Assembly (NCBI GenBank): GCA_045649825.1
Contig: JAZRQO010000023.1
Coordinates: forward strand, 1-64,000
Direction: 5' to 3'
Source of the DNA: RGIG9115 sp045649825
Lineage (GTDB): Bacteria; Bacillota; Clostridia; UBA1381
Length of the DNA: 64,000 bases
The first letter of the stretch is position 1, and each line of letters begins with the position of its first letter. Shown piece by piece: positions 51,480 through 60,310 of the stretch. The position numbers and the translations under genes were made by a program. The notes under the pieces were generated by a model that was given only the letters and a program-made list of their open reading frames with translations, ran no database searches and was not told the DNA's origin.

Positions 51480-51676
51480 AAAAATTTTGCGAAAGAGATG
51501 GATGGGAGCTATATAAAAATACCGACCATTACTTCTACAGAAAAATTGATAAAGACGGAAACCTTCGTTTTACAAAAGTTTCACGAGGAAATGGCGAGAT
51601 AAAAAGTTTCTTGTGGAAAGAGATATTAAAAAAACAGCTTGGTGTTACAGAAGAATATTTTAACAGCAAAATTTAA
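51458..51676 (+). CDS. Probable HicA-like toxin (mRNA interferase)
   Basis: 72 aa. MPSWRELKKFCERDGWELYKNTDHYFYRKIDKDGNLRFTKVSRGNGEIKSFLWKEILKKQLGVTEEYF follows the dsRBD-like HicA layout, with a catalytic His in TDHYFYRK (in place of GSHH). GGAGAG lies upstream inside the antitoxin gene. Pairing of a HicA-like toxin with a Phd-type rather than HicB-type antitoxin is unusual. Function inferred. Confidence 0.65.
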   Translation: MPSWRELKKFCERDGWELYKNTDHYFYRKIDKDGNLRFTKVSRGNGEIKSFLWKEILKKQLGVTEEYFNSKI

Positions 51677-51825
51677 ATGGGGATGTTTAAAAAGTCGATT
51701 TCGGAATGTCGCAAGCGCCATTCCCTACAATATGTTGGGATAATTTGTTTATGCAGATACCAACTGTAGGGTTTGGCGGTTTCCGACAAACCGTGATGTG
51801 GATTTTATAAACAGCCCTTTTTATC
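51676..51825. repeat. MITE-like element with two inverted TGTAGGG hairpins
   Basis: Non-coding, between convergent genes. Unit 1 (51703-51729, inverted) and unit 2 (51765-51792) share TGTAGGG-NNTGGCG...CGACANNCC. Their hairpin stems differ by compensatory changes (GGAATG/CATTCC against GGTTTG/CAAACC). The outer ends GGGgaTGTTTA and TAAACAgCCC look like imperfect terminal inverted repeats. Confidence 0.5.
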
Positions 51826-52870
51826 TTAGTATGATAAGCTCTTTTTCGGATGTTGTGAGGTTAATGTAGCCGTTTTCGGTTATTACTGCAACGTCCTCAA
51901 TCCTCACTCCGCCAAATCCCTCTATGTATATTCCCGGCTCTACGGTTACAACATTGCCCGGCTTTAGAATATCCTTTGACTTTTCGGATAGGTTGGGGCT
52001 TTCGTGAATTTCTATTCCCAGGCTATGCCCAAGGCTGTGACCGAAGCAATCGCCGTAGCCTGCATTTTTTATTAAGTCCCTGGCGGCTTTATCCGCTTCT
52101 GCACAGGGCAGTCCCGATGCAAGAATATCAAGTGCCGCTTTTTGAGCATTTAAAACGGTGTTGTAGATTTCAACCTGCCTCTCGTCTGACGGGTTTCCTA
52201 CAATCACAGTTCTTGTCATATCCGAGCAGTAGCCGTCAAGAATGCACCCGAAGTCCAGCGTTACAAGCTCACCCGCTTTAATTTCTTTATCAGAAGCTGT
52301 ACCGTGGGGCATAGCAGAACGCACACCTGATGCGCATATGGTATCAAAGGAGAGGGCAGATGCACCGTTTTTCCTCATAAAGAATTCAAGCTCCAGGGCA
52401 ATATCCGCCTCGATTGCTCCGCACTTTAAATATTTCAGTATATGGCTGAATGCAAGGCAGCCTAAATCCTCGGCTGCTTTAATTCGCTTGATTTCTTCTT
52501 CGTCCTTTATGTATCGCAGCTGGGAAATCATACTCTGACCGTTTAAAAACTCTTTCCCCGACAGGTCTTTTTCAAGCTGCTCCTTCATTTTAACCGTGAG
52601 GTAGCTTTCTTCAATATATATTCTCTCTTCAGTTATTTCTTTTAAATATTCCTTTGTTTTATTTATAACCGCTTCAAAATCGGGAGCTTCAAGCTTTGCC
52701 TGCAGGGTGTAGCGGCTGTCGGTTAAAAGCACCGCTTTTTCCTTTGAAATATAAAGCATTCCGTCCTCAGAGGTAAATCCACTGTAGTAAAATATATTGG
52801 CTTTTGAGGAAATAAGCACTCCTTCACCCGATTGTAGTTTTTCACGTAGTTTTTGCACTCTGTTTATCAT
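51821..52870 (-). CDS. M24 family Xaa-Pro aminopeptidase
   Basis: 349 aa; CAGGAG precedes the ATG. N-terminal creatinase-like domain (VLISSKANIFYYSGFTSEDGMLYIS), then the pita-bread catalytic domain: LDFGCILDGYCSDMTRT (two Asp), GHSLGHSLGIEIHESP (His), VTVEPGIYIEG and GGVRIEDVAVI (two Glu). Five metal ligands are present, so an active enzyme releasing N-terminal residues before proline. Confidence 0.95.
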   Translation of the reverse strand: MINRVQKLREKLQSGEGVLISSKANIFYYSGFTSEDGMLYISKEKAVLLTDSRYTLQAKLEAPDFEAVINKTKEYLKEITEERIYIEESYLTVKMKEQLEKDLSGKEFLNGQSMISQLRYIKDEEEIKRIKAAEDLGCLAFSHILKYLKCGAIEADIALELEFFMRKNGASALSFDTICASGVRSAMPHGTASDKEIKAGELVTLDFGCILDGYCSDMTRTVIVGNPSDERQVEIYNTVLNAQKAALDILASGLPCAEADKAARDLIKNAGYGDCFGHSLGHSLGIEIHESPNLSEKSKDILKPGNVVTVEPGIYIEGFGGVRIEDVAVITENGYINLTTSEKELIILR

Positions 52871-52960
52871 ATTTGCAGACTCCTGAATTTTAATGTAAAT
52901 TTCATATTTTTAAATTATTTTATCACAATACAAATATAAAGTCAATAATTCAATGACCTA

Positions 52961-52989
52961 TTGACAAAAACAGACTATTATGATAAAAT
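52961..52989 (+). promoter_or_regulatory. Promoter of the DUF4143 ATPase gene
   Basis: TTGACA (52961-52966), 17 bp, TAAAAT (52984-52989). Confidence 0.8.
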
Positions 52990-53031
52990 AAAATTGACTT
53001 TAGATTTTCATAAAAACAGAGGTGTTTTGTT

Positions 53032-54258
53032 ATGACATATATTACAAGAGAGCTTGAGCGTAAGTTTATGAAATTAAATGGATTCTTTAAGGCAGTGCTT
53101 GTTACGGGTGCAAGACAGGTTGGTAAAACCACAATGTTGAAGCACCTATGCGAAGGAACCGGCAGAACTTATGTAACACTTGATAACCTTATGGCAAGAG
53201 AATTGGCACAAAGTGATCCTGTTTTGTTTTTTCAAGTCTATAAACCGCCTGTTCTGATTGATGAAGTGCAAAAGGCACCGGAACTTTTTGAGCAGATTAA
53301 GATTATGTGCGACGAAACAGAAGAAAAAGGCTTGTTCTGGCTTACAGGTTCACAACAGTTCAGAATGATGAAACAAATCAGAGATACTCTCGCGGGAAGA
53401 ATAGGAATACTCAATCTTTACAGCCTTTCTCAGCGTGAAAAAAACAATATGACTTTTGATACTTCCCTTGATTTTACGTTAGCAACTTTGCAGGCGAGGC
53501 AGAAACAAGTTGCAAAAAATGATGTTGAGGAAGTTTTCCGACATATATGGGAAGGCGGAATGCCGCAGATAATTGGTGTGGATGATGAGCTGCGTATGGA
53601 ATATTACAGTTCATATGTTGATACTTATCTTATGCGTGATGTAGCGGAAGAAGGCGGAATAACTGATACCATCAAATTTACAAAATTTTTAAAAGCATGT
53701 GCGGCTCTTGTATCTGAACAGGTGAATTATGCGACACTTGCGGAAAATACAGATATTTCTGAACCTACTGCAAAAGAGTGGCTTCGTCTGTTGCAGGGGT
53801 TGGGAATTGTTTATCTTCTGGAACCTTATGCAAACAATGAGCTTAAAAGGCTCTCAAAAACTCCCAAACTTTATTTTTGCGATACAGGACTCTGTGCATA
53901 CCTTTCTATGTGGCTCACTCCGCAGACGTTGATGAATGGTGCAGTAAGTGGACATTATTATGAAAATTATGTTGTAATGGAGCTTGTTAAAAATTATACG
54001 TATAGTCCTGCCAAGGTTAATATCACATATTATCGTGATGCCAATGCGAAAGAAATTGACGTATTTATAGAAGAGAATCAGATTATTCATCCTCTTGAAA
54101 TAAAAAAGACTGCAAACCCAAACAATCGAGAGGTTAAGAAGTTTATGTTTTTGGATAAAACTGCTCTCAAAAGAGGGGATGGCGGAATCATTTGTATGTG
54201 CGAGGAGCCTATTCCTATTGATGAAAAAAACTGCTTTATACCAAGTAATCTGATATGA
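53032..54258 (+). CDS. AAA_14 / DUF4143 ATPase
   Basis: 408 aa. Walker A VLVTGARQVGKTTML at residues about 22-36, Walker B PPVLIDEVQKAPELF, sensor GLFWLTGSQQFRMM. The DUF4143 part contains LSKTPKLYFCDTGLCAYLS and HYYENYVVMELVK. The C-terminal nuclease-like core is ITYYRDANAKEIDVFIEENQIIHPLEIKKTA. Common orphan ATPases of gut anaerobes, of unknown function, thought to be related to defence or mobile elements. The gene lies immediately before ung. Confidence 0.9.
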   Translation: MTYITRELERKFMKLNGFFKAVLVTGARQVGKTTMLKHLCEGTGRTYVTLDNLMARELAQSDPVLFFQVYKPPVLIDEVQKAPELFEQIKIMCDETEEKGLFWLTGSQQFRMMKQIRDTLAGRIGILNLYSLSQREKNNMTFDTSLDFTLATLQARQKQVAKNDVEEVFRHIWEGGMPQIIGVDDELRMEYYSSYVDTYLMRDVAEEGGITDTIKFTKFLKACAALVSEQVNYATLAENTDISEPTAKEWLRLLQGLGIVYLLEPYANNELKRLSKTPKLYFCDTGLCAYLSMWLTPQTLMNGAVSGHYYENYVVMELVKNYTYSPAKVNITYYRDANAKEIDVFIEENQIIHPLEIKKTANPNNREVKKFMFLDKTALKRGDGGIICMCEEPIPIDEKNCFIPSNLI

Positions 54259-54279
54259 TTGAAACGGAGGAAAACTGTA

Positions 54280-54954
54280 ATGGTTAAAATAGATAACGAC
54301 TGGGACGAAATCCTGGCGGGGGAATTTGATAAAGAATACTATCTGCAGCTTCGGGAATTTCTGAAATCTGAGTACAGAAATCATATTATCCATCCCCATA
54401 TGAACGATATATTTAACGCCCTTAAGCTCACTTCATATTCGGGAACGAAGGTGGTTATTCTGGGGCAGGACCCGTACCACGGCGAAAATCAGGCACACGG
54501 GCTTGCTTTCTCCGTGCAGAAGGGGGTGGACATTCCCCCCTCGCTCCTTAATATGTATAAAGAGCTTAAAGCGGAGCTTGGCTGCTATATTCCAAACAAC
54601 GGATTTCTTGAAAAATGGGCAAGGCAGGGAGTAATGCTTTTAAATGCGGCACTCACGGTCCGGGATAGCTTAGCAAACTCCCACCGCGGTAAGGGCTGGG
54701 AAATATTTACCGACTGCGTAATAGAAAAGCTCAATGCCCGCACAGAGCCGGTTATTTTTCTCCTTTGGGGGAATAATGCAAAAGAGAAGGAACGCCTTAT
54801 AACAAACCCCATACATCACATACTAAAAACCGTTCATCCAAGCCCCCTTTCGGCATCAAGAGGATTTTTCGGCTGCGGCCATTTTGCAGAAGCGAACAGG
54901 CTTCTCAGAGAGATGGGGAAAGAGGAAATAGACTGGCAGATAGAAAATATTTAA
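54280..54954 (+). CDS. ung: Uracil-DNA glycosylase
   Basis: 224 aa from the ATG behind CGGAGGA. Family-1 UDG motifs: water-activating loop VVILGQDPYHGENQAHGLAFS, LLNAALTVRDSLANSHRGKGW, and the DNA-intercalation loop VHPSPLSASRGFFGCGHF. Starts the base excision of uracil. It lies 15 bp before polA, which fills the repair gap. Confidence 0.97.
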   Translation: MVKIDNDWDEILAGEFDKEYYLQLREFLKSEYRNHIIHPHMNDIFNALKLTSYSGTKVVILGQDPYHGENQAHGLAFSVQKGVDIPPSLLNMYKELKAELGCYIPNNGFLEKWARQGVMLLNAALTVRDSLANSHRGKGWEIFTDCVIEKLNARTEPVIFLLWGNNAKEKERLITNPIHHILKTVHPSPLSASRGFFGCGHFAEANRLLREMGKEEIDWQIENI

Positions 54955-54969
54955 AAGGAGTAACCAAAA

Positions 54970-57567
54970 GTGAAAAAGCTTCTTATTCTTGACTCAAACA
55001 GTATACTTAACCGTGCCTATTACGGTATACGTTTCCTGTCCGCACCGGACGGAACACCTACCAATGCTATATACGGATTTTTAAGCATACTTTTTAAGCT
55101 TATAAACGACGAAAAACCCGACTATATTTGCGGAGCCTTCGACCTTAAAGCACCTACCTTCCGTCATAAAATGTACGACGGCTATAAGGCACACCGTAAG
55201 CCTATGCCCGACGACCTTGCCGTTCAGATGCCCTATGCACGTAAAATCCTCACTGCAATGGGAATACCCGTTCTTGAAATTGAAGGCTATGAAGCAGATG
55301 ATATAATCGGCACCGTTTCAAGGATTTGTGATAATTCGGGGATAAAGTGCCTTATTGCCACAGGTGATAAGGACGATTTGCAGCTTGTTTCGGACAATAC
55401 TAATGTTATACTCACCGTTTCACGTATGGGACAGAGCGAAACTGTTTGCTACGGCATAAAAGAGGTATTTGATAAATATAATGTAACCCCGGAGGAATTT
55501 ATAGATGTAAAAGCCCTCATGGGCGACCCCTCCGATAATATCCCCGGCGTTGCAGGGGTAGGGGAGAAAACTGCCATAAAGCTCATCGGTCAGTTCCACA
55601 CCGTTGAAAGCCTGTACGAAAATCTCGAAAATTCAGGCGTTAAGGGAGCAATGCTCCAAAAGCTGACAGACGGCAGGGACAGTGCATTCTTAAGTAAAAA
55701 GCTTGCCACAATCGACACTAATGTCCCCATTTCATTTAATGCGGAGGACTGCATGTTTGACGAGGCATCATTAGGTGAAAAAACGGCGTTTGTTGAGCTT
55801 CTGGAGAAGTTCGCCCTTAACTCCTTTATAAAGCGTATAGGCGGTGTGAGCAAGCCAAAAACAGACTTTTTTGAAAAGCTTGTAAAGGCAACATCCCCAT
55901 CAGCGCTTGGAGCAGACGTTGCAGTGGCTCTTAAGCGGAACGGAAGCGATATAACCGCAGTTGCCCTGAGTGACGGTAAAAAGGTGTATTCCGCATATGG
56001 TTCAGAGGCGGAAGGCATTGCAAAATCCGTTCTTGAAAATGAAAAAATAAACAAGTATATGTTCGACATAAAGGCGGACTATGTTGCACTAAAGGGGAAA
56101 ACAGAGTTTAAAAACATTGTTGCCGACCTTGCAATAGGGGCGTATCTCTTAAATCCTGAAAAGAGTGAATACACCGTTTTCGGTGTGCTTAAGGATTTGC
56201 TTGGTGCAGAGCCGCCCAAGGCAGAGGAGAGCAATACTCAGATGAGCCTTTTCGACGAAGAGCCTGAGAATGATTCTCTTCTTGAAAAGAGTGCCTATGC
56301 CCTCATTCCTCTGTGGGAAGAAATCAAAAAACGTCTGGAAGAGAAAAATATGCTTTCCCTTTTCAAAGATGTGGAAATGCCCCTTATATACGTTCTGGGC
56401 GATATGGAGCTTGAAGGAATAACCGTTGATAAGGCGGAGCTTGATGCCTTCGGCAACAGGCTCAGTGTGGACCTTGAACGTCTTACAAACGAAATATATA
56501 CTTTAGCAGGTGAAGAATTTAACATAAATTCCCCAAAACAGCTCGGTCCCATACTTTTTGAAAAGCTTGAGCTTAAGCCTGCAAAGAAAACAAAAACAGG
56601 CTATGCAACGGGAGCAGATATTCTCGAAAAGCTGAAGGGAAAGCACCCCATAATCGAAAAAATTCTTGAATACCGTCAGCTTGCAAAGCTTAAAAGCACA
56701 TATTGTGATGGGCTTTCCGCAGTAGTTGGCGACGACGGTAAAATTCATTCTCTCTTTAATCAGACGGTTACCGTTACGGGAAGACTAAGCTCCGCAGAGC
56801 CTAATCTTCAGAATATCCCCACCCGAACGGAGCTTGGACGTGAAATCCGTAAAATGTTCATTGCAGGCGAGGGTAAAATACTCCTTGATGCCGACTATTC
56901 ACAGATTGAGCTTCGTATCCTTGCTCATCTGTCGGCAGACGGGGTTATGACTGAAGCCTACAGGAACGGTGAGGATATACACGCCGTAACTGCTTCTCAG
57001 GTGTTTAACGTGCCGCTTTCGGAAGTTACGGGGTATCAGAGAAGCTTTGCAAAGACCGTGAATTTCGGAATAGTTTACGGGATGGGCGAGTTCAGCCTTG
57101 CTCAGGACCTTGGTATTTCGGTTAAGGAAGCAAAAAAATATATAAGCGGATATTGGGAAAAATACACGGGCATACGTGAATTTATGGACAGAACGAAGGA
57201 AAAGGCAAAAGAGGACGGATTTGTAACAACGCTGTTTGGAAGGATACGATACATTCCCGAGCTTCGTTCCCCTAACTTCAATATACGCTCCTTTGGTGAA
57301 CGTGCCGCTTCAAATGCACCCATACAGGGCACGGCGGCAGATATTATAAAAATCGCAATGGTACGTGTTCATAAAAGGCTGAAAGAAGAGGGCCTCGGTG
57401 CAAAGCTTATACTTCAGGTCCACGACGAGCTTATTTTAGAGCTTGACCCCTCAGAGCTTGAAGCGGCAAAGAAGCTTCTTCGTGAAGAAATGGAACGGGC
57501 TGCAGAGCTTTCAGTGCCACTGCTTGTGGAGATGTCCCACGGAAAGAGTTGGTATGATGCAAAATAA
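54970..57567 (+). CDS. polA: DNA polymerase I
   Basis: 865 aa with a GTG start behind AAAGGAG. The 5' nuclease domain (1-300) has EADDIIGTVSRI, ATGDKDDLQLV and MGDPSDNIPGVAGVGEKTA. The 3'-5' exonuclease domain (300-470) lacks the DxE and other acidic residues, so proofreading is probably absent, as in Bacillus Pol I. Polymerase motifs are ILLDADYSQIELRILAHLS, RSFAKTVNFGIVYGMGEFSLAQDL and LILQVHDELILEL. Acts in Okazaki processing and repair. Confidence 0.97.
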   Translation: MKKLLILDSNSILNRAYYGIRFLSAPDGTPTNAIYGFLSILFKLINDEKPDYICGAFDLKAPTFRHKMYDGYKAHRKPMPDDLAVQMPYARKILTAMGIPVLEIEGYEADDIIGTVSRICDNSGIKCLIATGDKDDLQLVSDNTNVILTVSRMGQSETVCYGIKEVFDKYNVTPEEFIDVKALMGDPSDNIPGVAGVGEKTAIKLIGQFHTVESLYENLENSGVKGAMLQKLTDGRDSAFLSKKLATIDTNVPISFNAEDCMFDEASLGEKTAFVELLEKFALNSFIKRIGGVSKPKTDFFEKLVKATSPSALGADVAVALKRNGSDITAVALSDGKKVYSAYGSEAEGIAKSVLENEKINKYMFDIKADYVALKGKTEFKNIVADLAIGAYLLNPEKSEYTVFGVLKDLLGAEPPKAEESNTQMSLFDEEPENDSLLEKSAYALIPLWEEIKKRLEEKNMLSLFKDVEMPLIYVLGDMELEGITVDKAELDAFGNRLSVDLERLTNEIYTLAGEEFNINSPKQLGPILFEKLELKPAKKTKTGYATGADILEKLKGKHPIIEKILEYRQLAKLKSTYCDGLSAVVGDDGKIHSLFNQTVTVTGRLSSAEPNLQNIPTRTELGREIRKMFIAGEGKILLDADYSQIELRILAHLSADGVMTEAYRNGEDIHAVTASQVFNVPLSEVTGYQRSFAKTVNFGIVYGMGEFSLAQDLGISVKEAKKYISGYWEKYTGIREFMDRTKEKAKEDGFVTTLFGRIRYIPELRSPNFNIRSFGERAASNAPIQGTAADIIKIAMVRVHKRLKEEGLGAKLILQVHDELILELDPSELEAAKKLLREEMERAAELSVPLLVEMSHGKSWYDAK

Positions 57568-58174
57568 ATTTATACTGGGAATAACAGGCGGAAGCGGAAC
57601 AGGGAAGTCCACGGTTTCCGAAATCCTCAGAAGCCTGGGTGTAGAGGTTGTAGATTGCGACCTTGTGGCAAGAGCCGTAACTGAAAAGGGTGCTCCCTGC
57701 CTTGCCGAGCTTGAAGCGGAGTTCGGAAGCTCGATTATAGGCGAGGACGGGACGCTGCTTCGCCGAAAGCTTGGTGAGATAGTGTTTTCTGATGCTCAGA
57801 AGCTGAATAAGCTTAACGAAATAACCCACCGCTATATTACGGAAGAGGTAATGAAAAGATTGGAGAAATCTTCGGCAAAAATTGGGGGCATAGACGGTGC
57901 TGTCTTATTTGAAAGCGGCATAACCGACCGTTGCAATGCGGTTATAGGCGTGCTTGCTTCTCGACCTGTTCGTATAGGCAGAATAACGAAAAGGGACGGA
58001 ATAACCCGTCAATCTGCCGAAAATCGTATTGATTCGCAGAAAAATGATGACTTCTATCTTGAAAACTGCGATATAATATTGTATAATGATGGTAGCAGAA
58101 AAGAGCTTGAATCCAAGGTGAAGGAGGTAGTGTCAAAATTAGAAAAACAAATATACGGGAAAAGTACCGTTTAA
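57554..58174 (+). CDS. coaE: Dephospho-CoA kinase
   Basis: 206 aa; starts inside the polA end (14-nt overlap), two adjacent ATGs. P-loop ILGITGGSGTGKSTVSEIL, then VVDCDLVARAVTEKGAPCLAEL and VLFESGITDRCNAVIGVLAS. Final step of CoA synthesis. The polA-coaE-SLT order is common in Firmicutes. Confidence 0.95.
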   Translation: MMQNKFILGITGGSGTGKSTVSEILRSLGVEVVDCDLVARAVTEKGAPCLAELEAEFGSSIIGEDGTLLRRKLGEIVFSDAQKLNKLNEITHRYITEEVMKRLEKSSAKIGGIDGAVLFESGITDRCNAVIGVLASRPVRIGRITKRDGITRQSAENRIDSQKNDDFYLENCDIILYNDGSRKELESKVKEVVSKLEKQIYGKSTV

Positions 58175-58770
58175 GACGTAAACGAAGACGGCAGGCAAGA
58201 ATAGCTGTTTTTATAATATTGCTTTTGGCAGTGCTTGACGCTACAGGGGCTTTTGAAGCTGTCGTGCGTGGTATAAAGAGCCTTATATATCCTTTGGACT
58301 ATCAGGAAATAGTTATTGAACATTCCGCTGCAAATAATCTTGAGCCTGCATTTGTTATGGCAATAATTAAGGTTGAGAGTAACTTTGTTGAGGATGCACA
58401 TTCGGGAAAGGCAAGCGGACTTATGCAGCTTACCGACGAAACAGGTGATTGGGTAGGCAAAAAGCTTGGTATGGACGTGGAGGAAATCAACCTTATGGAC
58501 CCCGATGATAACATAAGATTGGGATGTCACTACATACGCTACCTCATTAACTACTATAACGGTGAGGTGGATGTGGCTCTTGCTGCTTATAACGGCGGTA
58601 TGGGTAATGTTAACCGCTGGCTTCAGGATAAGCGGTATTCCGTGGATGGTAAAAGACTTTCGGAAATCCCGTTTAACGAAACAAAGGACTATGTAAAAAA
58701 AGTAAACAGGGAAACTGTACGTTATAAAAAAATACTTGAAGAAGAAACCCTTGCAAAAAGGTTTAAATAG
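58138..58770 (+). CDS. Membrane-anchored lytic transglycosylase (SLT domain), apparent ATT start
   Basis: About 210 aa. An N-terminal basic stretch (YRLRRKRRRQARI) is followed by a membrane anchor (IAVFIILLLAVLDATGAF). The SLT domain carries catalytic Glu in AIIKVESNFVEDAHSGKASGLMQLTDETGDWVGKK, then IRLGCHYIRYLINYYNGEVDVALAAYNGGMGNVNRW. No ATG, GTG or TTG opens this frame with an RBS. AAGGAGG is followed after 10 nt by ATT (58138). The first usual start, TTG at 58219, would cut into the anchor and has no RBS. Cleaves peptidoglycan. Confidence 0.85.
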   Translation: MRKTNIREKYRLRRKRRRQARIAVFIILLLAVLDATGAFEAVVRGIKSLIYPLDYQEIVIEHSAANNLEPAFVMAIIKVESNFVEDAHSGKASGLMQLTDETGDWVGKKLGMDVEEINLMDPDDNIRLGCHYIRYLINYYNGEVDVALAAYNGGMGNVNRWLQDKRYSVDGKRLSEIPFNETKDYVKKVNRETVRYKKILEEETLAKRFK

Positions 58771-58788
58771 CAGAAAGGAGAGGGTTAT

Positions 58789-59406
58789 ATGACAAAGAAA
58801 TCAATTGTAATCGGCAGACAGTACGGCAGCGGAGGCTACGATGTAGGAAAGCGTCTTGCAGAAGAGCTTGGCTATAGATTTTACGACAAAGAAATAGTTG
58901 AGCTTGCGGCTAAAAAAGGCAACTTCCATGTTGATACCGTAAAAAAGCTTGACGAAAATGCCAAAGGCAGTTTTTTGTATTCAATTGCTATGGGTAACTA
59001 TTCCGTGGGCACGCTGGGCGGACCTGTATATTATGATTTGCCCATAAACGACAAGCTTTTCATCGCTCAGTCTGAAATAATAAAAGAGAGCGCTCTTGAT
59101 GGCCCCTGCGTATTTGTAGGAAGATGTGCGGACTATGTTCTCAAAAATGCAGAAATTCCGCATCTTAGCGTGTTCCTGTATGCCGATATGGACTATAAGG
59201 CAAAGAGAGTTTCCGAACGTCTTGAACTTCCTCTTCAGAAGGCTAAAGACAAGGTAGTTAAAATTGAAAAACAAAGACGTTCATATTACGACTATTACAC
59301 CAATATGGAATGGGGCGTTATGAAAAACTACGACCTCTGCCTCAGTACTTCGGTACTTGGTGAGGACAAATGCTTTGAAATAATCAAAGCGGCGGTAACT
59401 GAATAA
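58789..59406 (+). CDS. Cytidylate kinase-like family protein
   Basis: 205 aa. P-loop variant IVIGRQYGSGGYDVGKRLAEELGYRFYDKEIVELAAKK; CVFVGRCADYVL; the C-terminal KIEKQRRSYYDYYTNMEWGVMKNYDLCLSTSVLG. This Cmk2 type is common in Clostridia and acts on nucleoside monophosphates or an unknown substrate. GAAAGGAG upstream. Confidence 0.9.
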   Translation: MTKKSIVIGRQYGSGGYDVGKRLAEELGYRFYDKEIVELAAKKGNFHVDTVKKLDENAKGSFLYSIAMGNYSVGTLGGPVYYDLPINDKLFIAQSEIIKESALDGPCVFVGRCADYVLKNAEIPHLSVFLYADMDYKAKRVSERLELPLQKAKDKVVKIEKQRRSYYDYYTNMEWGVMKNYDLCLSTSVLGEDKCFEIIKAAVTE

Positions 59407-59463
59407 AAATTAAAGGGCGGGCATCGCTTTGGCGGTGCTCTTCTGATGCATGGAGGTATAATG

Positions 59464-60291
59464 ATGTTTGTTGTAAATTTAATAAAAACTGTTATACTTG
59501 GAGTGGTTGAAGGTATAACCGAATGGCTGCCCATAAGCTCTACGGGGCATATGATACTTGTAAATGAATTTATGGGCATACAAAAAGGCGACTTTTTTGA
59601 TTCACAGATATTTTTGTATGTGATACAGCTTGGTGCAATCCTTGCTATTGCCACTCTTTATTTCAATAAGCTCAACCCCTTTGCTCCGTCGAAGTCGGCA
59701 GAGGAGAAGAAGGCAACCTGGCAGATGTGGTTCAAGGTTATAGTTGCCTGCATACCTGCCGCAGTGCTTGGACTTTTGTTCAACGATATGATGGACGCGG
59801 TTTCAACTCCCCTTGTTGTGAGCATAATGCTTATTATTTACGGCATTGGATTTATTCTTATAGAAAGAAAAAATAAAACGGCGGCACTTGACGATATGAA
59901 TTCAATGACCTATAAAACCGCACTTATTATAGGCTTGTTCCAGGTTTTGTCAATTATTCCGGGAACATCACGGTCAGGGGCTACAATACTTGGTGCAATG
60001 CTCATAGGCTGCTCAAGAGGGCTTGCGGCGGAATTTTCGTTTTTCCTCGCAATTCCCGTTATGTTTGGTGTGAGCTTTCTTAAGATTATAACTAACGACT
60101 ATGTGATGAACGGGGAAGCGTGGATACTTCTTGCGGTTGCAATGGTTGTTGCTTATGTTGTGTCGCTGATTTCCGTAAAATTCCTTGTAAACTATGTGCG
60201 TAATCACGATTTCAAGGTTTTCGGATGGTATAGGATAGTGCTCGGAGTAGTGGTTATTCTGTTCTTTGCACTTACAGGAGCATTGATTTAA
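59464..60291 (+). CDS. uppP: Undecaprenyl-diphosphatase
   Basis: 275 aa. MFVVNLIKTVILGVVEGITEWLPISSTGHMILV and PGTSRSGATILGAMLIGCSR are the catalytic BacA motifs. Recycles undecaprenyl pyrophosphate for wall synthesis; can raise bacitracin tolerance. Two ATGs follow GGAGGT; the second (59464) has normal spacing, the first is only 4 nt away. Confidence 0.95.
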   Translation: MFVVNLIKTVILGVVEGITEWLPISSTGHMILVNEFMGIQKGDFFDSQIFLYVIQLGAILAIATLYFNKLNPFAPSKSAEEKKATWQMWFKVIVACIPAAVLGLLFNDMMDAVSTPLVVSIMLIIYGIGFILIERKNKTAALDDMNSMTYKTALIIGLFQVLSIIPGTSRSGATILGAMLIGCSRGLAAEFSFFLAIPVMFGVSFLKIITNDYVMNGEAWILLAVAMVVAYVVSLISVKFLVNYVRNHDFKVFGWYRIVLGVVVILFFALTGALI

Positions 60292-60310
60292 CAAAAAATC
60301 GGAGGATTTT

